Below are positions 19,701 to 28,903 of a DNA stretch of 64,000 nt, piece after piece (the first letter of the stretch is position 1; each line of letters opens with the position of its first letter). Position numbers and translations under genes: made by a program. The stretch spans positions 1 to 64,000 of the forward strand of contig NZ_JAMJWD020000001.1 of the NCBI RefSeq assembly GCF_023554255.2, read 5' to 3'. The stretch comes from Phyllobacterium sp. 21LDTY02-6 (GTDB lineage Bacteria > Pseudomonadota > Alphaproteobacteria > Rhizobiales > Rhizobiaceae). The notes under the pieces are model-generated. The model saw nothing but the letters and a program-made list of their open reading frames with translations, was not told the origin of the DNA and did no database searches.

Positions 19701-22682
19701 ATGAGTTCGTCACTTTCTTCCGGAAGCAACCGCATTGCCGGCAAGGGCCGCCTCACGCCGGCGAAGACTGTCCGCTTCACTTTCGACGGCCAGAACCTGA
19801 CCGGTCTTGAGGGCGACACGCTGGCTTCCGCGCTGCTCGCCAACGGCATCCACCTCGTCGGGCGCTCGTTCAAATATCACAGGCCGCGCGGCATTCTCTC
19901 CGCCGGCAGCGAGGAGCCGAATGCGCTTGTCGATATCGAGCGTGACAAGGCGCGCCGCCAGCCCAATGTCCGGGCGACCGTCCAGGAAATCTACGATGGT
20001 CTGAAGGCGAAGTCGCAGAATCGCTGGCCGTCGCTGACCTTCGACGTCGGATCGGTCAATGATCTCTTCTCGCCGATGCTTCCGGCCGGCTTCTACTACA
20101 AGACGTTCATGTGGCCGAAATTCGCGTGGAAGTCGATCTATGAGCCGAAGATCCGCGCTGCCGCCGGCCTCGGCGTGGTGCCGGGAGAGGCCGATACCGA
20201 CCGCTACGCCAATCGCTTCGCCCATTGCGACCTGTTGGTGGTGGGCGGCGGCGCCGCCGGTCTTGCCGCCGCGCTCGGTGCCGCCGAAACCGGCGCAAAG
20301 GTCATCCTGTGCGACGAGCAGCCGGAAATGGGCGGCGCGCTTCGCTATGAAAGCGGCGTCACGATCGATGGCCTCGATGCCTATGCCTGGGCCGAGGCGA
20401 CCGCAGCCAGATTGCGGAACATGAGCAATGTGACGGTATTGTCGCGCACCACCGCCTTTGGCTATTACGCGCAGAATTTCGTCGGCCTCGTCGAACGGAT
20501 CAGCGACCATCTGAGCCGGCCTGCCGCCGATATGCCGCGCGAGCGGCTGTGGCAGGTGCGCGCCAGGAAGGTCGTCCTCGCCACCGGCGCCATCGAGCGC
20601 CACATGGTCTTTGCCAATAATGACCGTCCGGGCATCATGCTCGCCTCGGCGGCGCGGCTTTTCCTCAATCATCACGGCGTGGCGGTCGGCCGCAAGGTCG
20701 GCGTCTATACGGCGAACGATTCCGCCTATGCCGCCGCGATCGATCTCAAGCGGGCAGGGATCGACATCCCCGTCATCGTCGATACGCGCGACAATCCGGC
20801 GTCGCCGGTGGTCGAAGAAGCGCGCGCGCTCGGCATCGAGGTCCTGGCCGGACACGCGGTGTTCAGTGCGGGCGGCAAGCGCCGGGTATCGTCCATCCAG
20901 GTGAAGCCCAACAAGGGCGGCGGCAATGAGCGCAGGATCACGGTCGATGCCCTGATCATGTCGGCCGGCTGGACACCATCTGTGCACCTGTTTTCGCAAT
21001 CGCGCGGCAAAGTGGCCTGGGATGCGGCAAATGAACGTTTCCTGCCGGGCGATCATGCGCAGGATTGCGTTTCGGTCGGCGCTTGCAACGGTACCGACGA
21101 TCTGCAGGCAACGCTGGACGAAGCCCTCTCCGCAGTCGCCGCCAGCGGGACCAGGCTTGCAGCGTCGGGCGGTTCGGGCTGGGTCGGCGGCATGGTGGGT
21201 TCGGCCCCCGGCGCCGGTGCGGATACGACCGTAAAGGCCTTTGTCGACTTCCAGAACGACGTCACCGCCAAGGATGTTCGCCTCGCCGTGCGCGAGGGCA
21301 TGCACTCGATCGAACACGTCAAGCGCTTCACCACGAACGGCATGGCGACCGACCAGGGCAAGACCTCGAACATGCACGGGCTTGCCATCGCCGCCGAAGC
21401 GCTGGGCAAGCCTATCCCCGCGGTCGGCCTCACCACCTTCCGCGCTCCGTTCACGCCGGTGACGTTCGGCAGCATCGTCAACAATGCGCGGCACGGCCTG
21501 TTCGATCCGACCCGGCGCACGCCGATACATGCGTGGCACGCCGCCCAGGGGGCGCCGTTCGAGGATGTCGGCCAGTGGAAGCGCGCCTGGTATTACCCGC
21601 AGGCGGGCGAGGACATGCACGCCGCCATCAATCGCGAATGCGTCGCGGTGCGCAATCATGCCGGCATTTTCGATGCCTCGACCCTCGGCAAGATCGAGGT
21701 GGTGGGACCGGATGCGGCCAAGTTCCTTGAACTGCTCTATACCAATCCGTGGGAAAAGCTCGGCGTCGGGCGCTGCCGCTATGGCATCATGCTGCGCGAG
21801 GATGGCTTCATCTATGATGACGGCGTCGTCGGCCGCCTCGCCGAGGATCGGTTCCATGTGACGACGACCACGGGCGGCGCGCCGCGTGTGATGCACCATA
21901 TGGAGGATTATCTCCAGACGGAATTCCCGCATCTCGATGTCTGGCTCACCTCCACGACGGAGCAATGGGCCGTCATCGCCGTGCAGGGGCCGAAAGCCCG
22001 GCAGATCATCGCGCCATTGGTGGAAGGCATCGACCTTTCCAACGAGGCGATGCCGCATATGAGCGTGCGCGAGGGCAGGATTTGCGGCGTTCCGACCCGT
22101 CTCTTCCGCATGTCCTTCACGGGCGAGGCCGGCTATGAGATCAATGTGCCGGCCGATTACGGCCAGGCGGTGTGGGAGGCCGTCCATGCCGCGGGCAAGC
22201 CGCTGGGCCTGACGCCCTATGGCACCGAGGCCATGCATATCCTGCGCGCGGAAAAGGGCTATATCATCGTCGGTCAGGATACGGACGGTACCGTCACGCC
22301 GCATGATGCCGGGTTGAGCTGGGCCATCGGCAAGAACAAGACGGATTATGTCGGTATTCGCGGCCTGCTCCGGCGCGACCTGGTGGCTCCGGGCCGCAAG
22401 CAGCTCGTCGGCCTGCGCACGAAGAACCCGAGGACGGTGCTCGAGGAAGGGGCGCAGATCGTGGCCAACCCGAACCAGCCGGTTCCGATGACGATGATCG
22501 GCCATGTGACGTCGTCCTACTGGTCGGAAAATTGCGGCCGTTCGATCGCGCTGGCGCTGGTCGTGGACGGGACGAAACGCATGGGTGAAACGCTTTATGT
22601 GCCCATGCCCGACGGAGTGATCGAAGTGGAAGTGACCGGCACCGTGTTCTTTGACGAAAAGGGAGAACGGCTGAATGGCTGA
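19701..22682 (+). CDS. soxA: Sarcosine oxidase subunit alpha
   Basis: 993 residues, full length. The N-terminal Fer2_4-like domain (about 25-100, VRFTFDGQNLTGLEGDTLAS) precedes a nucleotide-binding domain with DLLVVGGGAAGLAAALGAAETGA (about 173-195). The C-terminal third (about 600-990) is the aminomethyltransferase/GcvT-like tetrahydrofolate-binding domain, with GEAGYEINVP and GTEAMHILRAEKGYIIVGQDTDG. The subunit channels the methylene group to folate. The ATG is 2 bases after the soxD stop and the 3' end overlaps soxG by 8 bases. Confidence 0.96.
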   Translation: MSSSLSSGSNRIAGKGRLTPAKTVRFTFDGQNLTGLEGDTLASALLANGIHLVGRSFKYHRPRGILSAGSEEPNALVDIERDKARRQPNVRATVQEIYDGLKAKSQNRWPSLTFDVGSVNDLFSPMLPAGFYYKTFMWPKFAWKSIYEPKIRAAAGLGVVPGEADTDRYANRFAHCDLLVVGGGAAGLAAALGAAETGAKVILCDEQPEMGGALRYESGVTIDGLDAYAWAEATAARLRNMSNVTVLSRTTAFGYYAQNFVGLVERISDHLSRPAADMPRERLWQVRARKVVLATGAIERHMVFANNDRPGIMLASAARLFLNHHGVAVGRKVGVYTANDSAYAAAIDLKRAGIDIPVIVDTRDNPASPVVEEARALGIEVLAGHAVFSAGGKRRVSSIQVKPNKGGGNERRITVDALIMSAGWTPSVHLFSQSRGKVAWDAANERFLPGDHAQDCVSVGACNGTDDLQATLDEALSAVAASGTRLAASGGSGWVGGMVGSAPGAGADTTVKAFVDFQNDVTAKDVRLAVREGMHSIEHVKRFTTNGMATDQGKTSNMHGLAIAAEALGKPIPAVGLTTFRAPFTPVTFGSIVNNARHGLFDPTRRTPIHAWHAAQGAPFEDVGQWKRAWYYPQAGEDMHAAINRECVAVRNHAGIFDASTLGKIEVVGPDAAKFLELLYTNPWEKLGVGRCRYGIMLREDGFIYDDGVVGRLAEDRFHVTTTTGGAPRVMHHMEDYLQTEFPHLDVWLTSTTEQWAVIAVQGPKARQIIAPLVEGIDLSNEAMPHMSVREGRICGVPTRLFRMSFTGEAGYEINVPADYGQAVWEAVHAAGKPLGLTPYGTEAMHILRAEKGYIIVGQDTDGTVTPHDAGLSWAIGKNKTDYVGIRGLLRRDLVAPGRKQLVGLRTKNPRTVLEEGAQIVANPNQPVPMTMIGHVTSSYWSENCGRSIALALVVDGTKRMGETLYVPMPDGVIEVEVTGTVFFDEKGERLNG

Positions 22683-23232
22683 CATGAGCTCCGCAACCCG
22701 CCTCCATCCCCTGCGCGCCGACAGGCAAAGCGGGCGCACGGTCAGCGTGACGCCGGCTGGCGACGCGACGCGCATATCGCTGAGGGCACGCCCCGATGCG
22801 GTGGCGAAGCTTTCGCGCCTGCTCGGGCTTTCCCTGCCCACGCGGCCAAAATCCACCGCCGTCGCGAAAGACGGGCGAGCCGCACTCTGGCTCGGGCCCG
22901 ACGAATGGCTGCTGATCGACGCGCCGGACAGCGACGTTGCTGCGGTGCTGGCGCGCGCCGACGTGCTCCATTCCGCGGTCGACGTCTCGCACCGCAATGT
23001 CGGGATCATCGTGTCGGGCGAAGGCGCCGACCGCACCATCAGCGGCGGTTGCCCGCAGGACCTGTCACTGGCCGCTTTTCCCGTCGGCGCGGCATCGCGT
23101 ACGGTGCTCGGCAAGATCGAAGTGATCGTCTGGCGCACCGGCGAAGACAGTTTCCGCATCGAATGCTGGCGCTCGTTTTCCGAATATGCCTATTCATTTC
23201 TGCAGGAATCTGCCAAGGATTGCGGCATCTGA
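22675..23232 (+). CDS. soxG: Sarcosine oxidase subunit gamma
   Basis: 185 residues. It resembles the GcvT-like small gamma subunit: LWLGPDEWLLIDAPDSDVAAVLA, then SAVDVSHRNVGIIVSG and the C-terminal VWRTGEDSFRIECWRSFSEYAYSFL. It stabilises the sarcosine oxidase complex near the flavin interface. It starts inside the last codons of soxA (8-base overlap), so its translation is coupled. No glyA, folD or purU genes follow, unlike many sox operons. Confidence 0.94.
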   Translation: MADMSSATRLHPLRADRQSGRTVSVTPAGDATRISLRARPDAVAKLSRLLGLSLPTRPKSTAVAKDGRAALWLGPDEWLLIDAPDSDVAAVLARADVLHSAVDVSHRNVGIIVSGEGADRTISGGCPQDLSLAAFPVGAASRTVLGKIEVIVWRTGEDSFRIECWRSFSEYAYSFLQESAKDCGI

Positions 23233-23246
23233 CAGGGTGACCGCGC

Positions 23247-23301
23247 GGCACTTATTCTTCAGGTGTGGTTCAACCACACCACAATTACGCCGTGCTTTTT
23301 T
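23247..23301 (+). terminator. Probable terminator of the sox operon
   Basis: GGTGTGG (23262-23268) and CCACACC (23274-23280) form a 7-bp hairpin. GCAC (23248-23251) and GTGC (23292-23295) could pair outside it just before a run of T. The distance between the inner hairpin and the T run makes this less certain than a textbook terminator. Confidence 0.45.
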
Positions 23302-23355
23302 CTGAATAGACGCAGGTGATTGCCATCCGGCGGTTACAACTGCCGAGAAAAGAAG

Positions 23356-24621
23356 ATGGCGATCAGGAAGCGTCTGGTAATTAATTTTACGGGTTACGAG
23401 GGCCTGCGGCCGAACGCCGTGCGCGACCGCTACCTGAACAGTGCGGCGGATTTCGACCAGTTGTGGCATGCCACGACCTCGTCCACGCCGATGGCGCCCG
23501 CCGGCGGCGACATCGCCGCCATGACCCTCACCACGACGGGAGCCGATTGGGAAACCGAGACGGAATTCGTCCAGTTCGGCACGGCCGGCATATTCGAGGA
23601 TTACGCGGCCAGGAGCGTGCCGACCCGTTTCGCCTCCGGCCTTTCGGCCTTTCTCGATATCATCCTTTCCGGCACCTTCTATCGTTATTGGCGCACGAGC
23701 TGGCGTTTCTGCCTGTTCTTCCTGTGGCCTTTCGCGCTCGCCTGCTTCCTCGTCTCGTTTCTCGTGGCGGCGGGCCTTGCCCCGCTGTTTCTCGAATCCA
23801 ACCCATGGCATCTTGCCTGGACCATCCCGACGGCGGCGATCATCTGCCGCATCCTGATCCGCTGGCCGGGAGACCGCCTGTTCTTCTCCTATCTGCTCGA
23901 TGACTGGGCGGCTGCCTCCGACCGGATCCACGGCCGCAGCGCATTGCAGCGCGCGGCGAAATTGCGGTTCGCCGAGATGTTTGCCGAGAAGCTGCGCGCG
24001 AGCGAGGCGGAGGAGATCGTGGTGGTGGCGCATAGCCTCGGCACCGTGCCGGCGGTCGAGGCCATGGCCGATCTATGGCGCAGCAATCCGGAGCTGATGC
24101 GGAAGAAGCCGATTTCGCTGGTCGCGGCCGGCTCGTGCCTGCTGATGATTGCGCTGCACCCGCGCGCGGGGATGCTGCGCGAGGATGTGCGGTTGCTGCT
24201 CGAGGAATCGCCGCTGCTGTGGACAGAGTTCCAGGCGGTGACCGACATCATCCATTTCTATCGCTCGGACCCGGCCAGTTCCCTCGGCATCCGGCCGAAA
24301 CAGGCGCCGATCATCAAGCGGATCGGCTTCAAGAACATCCACAGGCCGGCGCGCTATGGCCGGGCGAAGAACAATTTCTTCAAGATGCACCTGCTGTTCC
24401 TCAAGGGCGCGCAGATCCGCAACGAGTACGACATGGGCATGTTCGTGCAGGGGCCGATACCGTTCCGCGAACTGGTCACCACCTATGCAGGAGAGCCGGC
24501 GCCGCTCGACGAACTTGGCAGGCTGGCGCCGGCGAGGGCGGACAATGTCAGAGTTCGTCCATCTCGGGCGGATTTTCCAGGACCGCCAATGTCAGCCAGT
24601 TCGCTACCAGCGCGGGCTTGA
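23356..24621 (+). CDS. Membrane-anchored alpha/beta-hydrolase-fold protein, unknown function
   Basis: 421 residues from the ATG at 23356 (GAGAAAAGAAG upstream); a TTG at 23320 would add 12 residues. The nucleophile-elbow-like VVVAHSLGTVPAVEAMADL places a candidate catalytic Ser at 227. It is preceded by two membrane stretches, WRFCLFFLWPFALACFLVSFLVAAGLAPLF (119-146, in parts) and WTIPTAAIICRILI (155-168). The domain order, with membrane helices between the first strand (LVINFTGYE) and the nucleophile, is unusual for a lipase. I do not recognise a named family. The last 74 bases overlap the convergent MaoC gene. Confidence 0.72.
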   Translation: MAIRKRLVINFTGYEGLRPNAVRDRYLNSAADFDQLWHATTSSTPMAPAGGDIAAMTLTTTGADWETETEFVQFGTAGIFEDYAARSVPTRFASGLSAFLDIILSGTFYRYWRTSWRFCLFFLWPFALACFLVSFLVAAGLAPLFLESNPWHLAWTIPTAAIICRILIRWPGDRLFFSYLLDDWAAASDRIHGRSALQRAAKLRFAEMFAEKLRASEAEEIVVVAHSLGTVPAVEAMADLWRSNPELMRKKPISLVAAGSCLLMIALHPRAGMLREDVRLLLEESPLLWTEFQAVTDIIHFYRSDPASSLGIRPKQAPIIKRIGFKNIHRPARYGRAKNNFFKMHLLFLKGAQIRNEYDMGMFVQGPIPFRELVTTYAGEPAPLDELGRLAPARADNVRVRPSRADFPGPPMSASSLPARA

Positions 24622-25036
24622 GCGTGTTCTCGATTTCGAGCGTCACCTCGTAATTGTTGAGCACGCGCCCGGATGGCCGGATGTCGGCATCGGCGAGCTT
24701 GAAGCGCGCGCGCACGCGCTTTCCCGTGTGCACCGGCGACATGAACCGGACCTTGTCGAAGCCGTAATTGATGCCTATCGTCGCGCCTTCCAGCATGGGC
24801 AGCGCCTCATATGCCAGGGTCGAAAGCAGCGACAGCGTGAGGAAACCGTGCGCGATCGTGCCGCCGAAAGGGGTTTCCTTTGCCGCACGTTCAGGATCTG
24901 TGTGAATGAACTGGTGATCGTCGGTGGCGTCGGCAAACTGATCGATCATTTGCTGGGTGACGACGCGCCATTCGGAGCAGCCGATCTCGGTGCCGATCGC
25001 TGCCTTCAACTGTTTCAGGGAGATCGCGTCCTTCAT
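24548..25036 (-). CDS. MaoC-like (R)-hydratase, hotdog fold
   Basis: 162 residues with the hydratase-2 motif FADATDDHQFIHTDPERA (about 34-51), whose Asp and His are catalytic in MaoC/NodN-type enoyl-CoA hydratases, followed by GTIAHGFLTLSL. It probably hydrates an enoyl-CoA or a related thioester; NodN-like members have unclear substrates. It is the last gene of a minus-strand group with the Hsp70 homologue (72 bases apart) and its 3' end runs 74 bases into the convergent hydrolase gene. Confidence 0.9.
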   Translation of the reverse strand: MKDAISLKQLKAAIGTEIGCSEWRVVTQQMIDQFADATDDHQFIHTDPERAAKETPFGGTIAHGFLTLSLLSTLAYEALPMLEGATIGINYGFDKVRFMSPVHTGKRVRARFKLADADIRPSGRVLNNYEVTLEIENTLKPALVANWLTLAVLENPPEMDEL

Positions 25037-25108
25037 GGGTTCCTATCCTGACTCTCTGCCATTCCGGCTGCTCTAGCGCTTTATCGGCGCATTGTCACCC
25101 CGGCTGGC

Positions 25109-26398
25109 TCAGGCCGTCCATTGGGCGATATCGTCGCGTTCGCCGATGAGGGCAAGCCCATGGGCGATGGACAGCAATTCGCCGCCGCTTTCTATGCGGC
25201 CTTCGTCGAAGCGCCGCGTGAAGATGCGGCGCACGGCGGGAACGAAGGAGGTGCCGCCGGTCAGGAACACCTTGTCGATCTGCGCCGCGCTGGTGGCCGT
25301 CCGTTCGAGCACGTCGTCGAGCGCCGCTTCGATCTTTTGCAGGTCGGGCGCAATCCAGCTCTCGAATTGCGGCCGTGTCACCACCCTGCTGCCGCCGGGT
25401 CCGAGCGGTGCGAATTCGAAGCGGGCCTCTTCCTCGGCGGACAGCGCGATCTTGGTGGCGGAGACGGCCTGGTAGAGCGGGTAGCCCTCGTCATGCTCGA
25501 CGAGATCGATGAAAAGTTCCAGCTTGTCCGGGTCGAGGCTGTCGCGCAGGAGCTTCTTCAATTCGGTGAATTCGCGCGAGGTCTTGAAGATGGAGAGCTG
25601 GTTCCAGCGGCCGAAATTGGCGTAATAGGACGATGGCACTTCCAGGACCTTGTCGAAGCTCCTGAAGAAGGTGCCCTTGCCGATCTGCGGGGCGACGATG
25701 TTCTCGATCATCCGCGAGTCGAAATGGTCTCCTGCGATGCCGACGCCCGAGTGGCCGACGGGAATGGCGCGCAATCTGCCGGCGGAACGTTCGAAGCGAA
25801 TGACGGAATAGTCCGTCGTGCCGCCGCCGAAATCCGCGACCAGCACGGTTGCGTCACGGGTCAGGCTCTGGGCGAAGTAGAAGGCCGCGGCGACCGGCTC
25901 GTAGACGAAGTGAAGTTCGGGAAAGCCGAAGCGCCCCAGCGCTTCGTTGTACCGCTCGATGGCAAGCGCGGGATCGGGCCTCGCCCCGGCGAAATGCACC
26001 GGCCTGCCGACGACCACGCGCGAGATCGCCGATGGCCAATCCGCCTCGGCATAATGGCGCAGGCGGCGCAGGAACACCTCCATCAGGTCTTCGAATGTCT
26101 GCCGCTTGGCAAAGACCAGCGTGCCTTGGAACAGCGCGCTGGCGGCGAATGTCTTGATGGATTGCAGGAACCGGCATTCGCCCGGATTGTCGATGAACTG
26201 GCGGATGGCCGAATGGCCGGCCTCGACCTTGAGCGCCGTTGCGCCGACGACCGGGTCCTTCATGAAGGAGAGGGCGGTCCGCATCGTATCCGAACTGCCC
26301 GTCGGACTGTTGAAGCGGACGGAGCGTGTGCCGTTTCCCTCCGTCAGGGCGAGCACCGTATTGGTCGTGCCAAAATCCAAGCCGAGAGCCTGTGCCAT
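25109..26398 (-). CDS. Hsp70 family protein (YegD-like)
   Basis: 429 residues from the ATG at 26398, which has ACAGGA about 8 bases upstream; an ATG at 26422 lacks such a site. The actin/Hsp70 ATPase fold is evident: LGLDFGTTNTVLAL (phosphate 1), VLVADFGGGTTDYSVIRF (phosphate 2) and VFLTGGTSFVPAVRRIF (adenosine motif). The length matches the ATPase domain alone, so it lacks the substrate-binding lid of DnaK and resembles E. coli YegD. The function is unclear. The upstream region holds a threefold 13-base repeat. Confidence 0.9.
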   Translation of the reverse strand: MAQALGLDFGTTNTVLALTEGNGTRSVRFNSPTGSSDTMRTALSFMKDPVVGATALKVEAGHSAIRQFIDNPGECRFLQSIKTFAASALFQGTLVFAKRQTFEDLMEVFLRRLRHYAEADWPSAISRVVVGRPVHFAGARPDPALAIERYNEALGRFGFPELHFVYEPVAAAFYFAQSLTRDATVLVADFGGGTTDYSVIRFERSAGRLRAIPVGHSGVGIAGDHFDSRMIENIVAPQIGKGTFFRSFDKVLEVPSSYYANFGRWNQLSIFKTSREFTELKKLLRDSLDPDKLELFIDLVEHDEGYPLYQAVSATKIALSAEEEARFEFAPLGPGGSRVVTRPQFESWIAPDLQKIEAALDDVLERTATSAAQIDKVFLTGGTSFVPAVRRIFTRRFDEGRIESGGELLSIAHGLALIGERDDIAQWTA

Positions 26399-26487
26399 GG
26401 GTGCATCCTGTGTGGAATCCATCGAAAATCAGGAGCGCGGCGCCGCGCGCCCCGAAGGGGACGCGCCTAATGACACATCATCGCCCA

Positions 26488-26530
26488 GGGTGCAAGTCTG
26501 GAGGGTGCAAGTCTGTGGGGGTGCAAGTTG
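26488..26530. repeat. Three direct copies of a GGGTGCAAGTCTG unit
   Basis: GGGTGCAAGTCTG occurs at 26488-26500 and 26503-26515, with a variant GGGTGCAAGTTG at 26519-26530. The unit is repeated every 15-16 bases in the region upstream of the Hsp70 gene (minus strand) and next to the end of the gnd-like gene. A 14-bp perfect palindrome GCGCGGCGCCGCGC lies at 26435-26448. This could be a regulator-binding array or simple slippage. Confidence 0.6.
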
Positions 26531-26539
26531 GGCTGCGGA

Positions 26540-27565
26540 TCAATCCGGCTTCTTGGGCTTCTCCGAATGGCCGCCAAATTCGCTGCGCATGGCGGAAAGG
26601 ACCTTGTTGGCGAAATCGGCATTGCCGCGCGAGCTGAAACGCTGTTGCAGCGCGGCGCTGAGGACCGGCGTCGGCACCGCCTCGTCGATCGCGGCAATGG
26701 CGGTCCAGCGGCCTTCGCCGGAATCGGAGACATGGCCGGCGAAACGTTCCAGGGCGGGGTCTTCATGCAGCGCATCCGCGGTCAGGTCCAGCAGCCAGGA
26801 ACTGATCACGCTGCCGCGCCGCCACACTTCGGTAATGTCCGGAATGCTGAACTGGTATTGATAATGCTCGGGATTTTTCAGCGGCGTCGTTTCCGCATCG
26901 ACCTCATGGCTCTGGAGACCGATATCGGCATTGCGCAGGATGTTGAGCCCCTCCGCATAGGCGGCCATCAAGCCGTATTCGATGCCGTTATGGACCATCT
27001 TGACGAAGTGGCCGGCGCCATGCGGCCCGCAATGCAGGAAACCCTGGTCGGCCGTATTGGCCGGGTCTTCGACGCGGGTCGCGGTGGGCGCGACGCTGCC
27101 CTTGCCCGGGGCGAGGGAAGCGAAGATGGGGTTGAGGCGGGTCACGGTCGCCTTTTCGCCGCCGATCATCAGGCAATAGCCGCGTTCCAGGCCGAATATG
27201 CCGCCGCTGGTGCCGACATCGACATAATGAATGCCTTGTGCCGCGAGATCGCGGCCGCGGCGGATATCGTCATGATAATAGGAGTTGCCGCCATCGATGA
27301 GTATATCGTCCTTGTCGAGCAGGGGGACGAGTTCGGCAATGACACTGTCGACGATCGCCGCCGGCAGCATGAGCCAGATCGCCCGCGGCTTGGCCAGAAG
27401 CGACACGAATTCGCCGAGAGACGTGCTGCCTTTCGCCCCAAGAGCCTGCAATTCAGTCATGCTTTCGGCCCGTTTGTCATGGACCACGCATTCATGTCCA
27501 TGTTTCATCAGCCGCTGGGCCATATTGCTGCCCATGCGTCCAAGTCCGATCATACCAAGCTGCAT
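26540..27565 (-). CDS. gnd: 6-phosphogluconate dehydrogenase, decarboxylating, short form
   Basis: 341 residues from the ATG at 27565 (CGGAGA about 7 bases upstream). The Rossmann motif LGMIGLGRMGSNMAQRLMKHGH is at the start, IDGGNSYYHDD follows, and the catalytic GHFVKMVHNGIEYGLM carries Lys and His. The enzyme converts 6-phosphogluconate to ribulose 5-phosphate and CO2. At about 340 residues, against about 470 for the E. coli form, it belongs to the short class, usually NAD-dependent (GndA/YqeC type). The cofactor is inferred from length. zwf and pgl are not in the window. Confidence 0.92.
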   Translation of the reverse strand: MQLGMIGLGRMGSNMAQRLMKHGHECVVHDKRAESMTELQALGAKGSTSLGEFVSLLAKPRAIWLMLPAAIVDSVIAELVPLLDKDDILIDGGNSYYHDDIRRGRDLAAQGIHYVDVGTSGGIFGLERGYCLMIGGEKATVTRLNPIFASLAPGKGSVAPTATRVEDPANTADQGFLHCGPHGAGHFVKMVHNGIEYGLMAAYAEGLNILRNADIGLQSHEVDAETTPLKNPEHYQYQFSIPDITEVWRRGSVISSWLLDLTADALHEDPALERFAGHVSDSGEGRWTAIAAIDEAVPTPVLSAALQQRFSSRGNADFANKVLSAMRSEFGGHSEKPKKPD

Positions 27566-27606
27566 CTCATGTCTCCGGGAGGAAAGTTGGAAATAATTAG
27601 GTGATG

Positions 27607-27625
27607 GCCGCCGGCGATGCCGGCG
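27607..27625. terminator. Hairpin between the sulfur-transporter and gnd genes
   Basis: GCCGCCGGC and GCCGGCGGC form a perfect GC-rich stem of 8-9 bp around GAT. It lies in the 117-base gap downstream of the YeeE-family gene (minus strand) and upstream of gnd. No T run follows, so it may only stabilise the mRNA end. Confidence 0.4.
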
Positions 27626-27682
27626 GCGTCCATTTATAGCCAATTTTGCAGCGATGCTCAGTGAAAAAAACTTGAAGAGCAG

Positions 27683-28903
27683 CTATCCGTCCGCGCGGGA
27701 TACGGCCTTGCGTTCGAGGAAGAAGAACGGACGCAGTTTCACGCCGAACACATTGCCCGCAAAGGCCGCTGCCGCCCAGAGCCAGCCGTGAAGGCTGCCG
27801 GAGGCGATGCCGGAGAAATAGGCGCCGATATTGCAGCCATAGGCGATGCGGGCGCCATAGCCGAGCAGCAGGCCACCCGCGACGGCGGCCAAAAGTGACC
27901 GCAGCGGTATGTTGAACGACGGCGCGAACTTGCCGGCGAGCGCCGCTGCCAGCATCGCGCCTGCGACGATGCCGAAATCCATCACCGAGGTGATATCGGC
28001 GAAGACGCTTTCGCCGAGCGCCTTGGCATTGCCGGGTGTCTGCCAATAGGCCCATGCGGACGGGTCCACGCCGATGATCTGCGCGCCCTTCGCGCCCCAG
28101 AGGGCGAATGCGGAGGTGATGCCCCACGGCCGGCCGGCAATGGCCAGCGTGACGAAGTTCAGGAGCGCCAGCGCGACGGCGCCGAATACCAGCGGCCAGG
28201 GTCCGCGCAGATAGCGCGGCAGGCCGTGGCGCGGCGAGGGCGCCGGTGTTTCGAGCGCGCCATGGCGACGCTTCTCGACCAGTACGGTCAGGCCGGCGAT
28301 CGCTAGGAACAGCAGCAGCGAAATCGCGATGCCGCCCGCCGCGCCGAACGTGCTGACCAGCGATATGGGCGGAAGCGCCGGCAGGCTCGTCCACCAGTCG
28401 AAATGGACCGTGGCGACGACCGAGCCGATGATGAAGAAAAGCAGGGTGACCAGCATGCGCGCATTGCCGCCACCGGCGGTGAACAGCGTGCCGGAGGCGC
28501 AGCCGCCGCCAAGCTGCATGCCGACGCCGAACATGAATGCGCCGATGATGACCGACAGTCCGGCCGGCGATACGGAGCCCTTGACCGCGGTGCCGAAGAG
28601 CGATCCGCTCGCCAGCGGCGGGAAGAACAGCAGGACGGCGAGCGCCAGCAGCAGCATCTGCACGCGCAGGCCCCGGCCGCGGCCATCGGCGATGAACACG
28701 CGCCAGGCGGAGGTGAAGCCGAAGGCCGCATGGTAGAGCGTGATGCCGAGGGCGCCGCCGACGAGGAACAGCGCGCCCTGCGCGGGTCCGTAGGCGAGGC
28801 CCAGCGCAAGCGTGCCGATGGCGAGCACGAGGAGCGCTCCCAATCCGGGCGTGCCGAGCGGCGAATGCGCCGTCGGGTTCTGGTCGAGGGTGGTTGCAGA
28901 CAT
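27683..28903 (-). CDS. YeeE/YedE (TsuA-type) sulfur-compound transporter
   Basis: 406 residues from the ATG at 28903 (AAGAAGGATA upstream). It is a multi-pass membrane protein of the YedE/TsuA family with the two Cys-containing half motifs GGGCASGTLFTAGGG and YGCNIGAYFSGIASG, which line the thiosulfate path in TsuA. It imports thiosulfate or a related sulfur compound into the cytoplasm. TsuB/TusA-like partner genes are not adjacent. The gene lies downstream of a same-strand diguanylate cyclase gene, with 170 bases between. Confidence 0.9.
   Translation of the reverse strand: MSATTLDQNPTAHSPLGTPGLGALLVLAIGTLALGLAYGPAQGALFLVGGALGITLYHAAFGFTSAWRVFIADGRGRGLRVQMLLLALAVLLFFPPLASGSLFGTAVKGSVSPAGLSVIIGAFMFGVGMQLGGGCASGTLFTAGGGNARMLVTLLFFIIGSVVATVHFDWWTSLPALPPISLVSTFGAAGGIAISLLLFLAIAGLTVLVEKRRHGALETPAPSPRHGLPRYLRGPWPLVFGAVALALLNFVTLAIAGRPWGITSAFALWGAKGAQIIGVDPSAWAYWQTPGNAKALGESVFADITSVMDFGIVAGAMLAAALAGKFAPSFNIPLRSLLAAVAGGLLLGYGARIAYGCNIGAYFSGIASGSLHGWLWAAAAFAGNVFGVKLRPFFFLERKAVSRADG

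Noticed and set aside
19710..23159. A minus-strand frame of 1149 codons opposite soxA-soxG
   Set aside because: Shadow of the sox genes; no recognisable domain, and the sequence follows the GC skew of the real codons.
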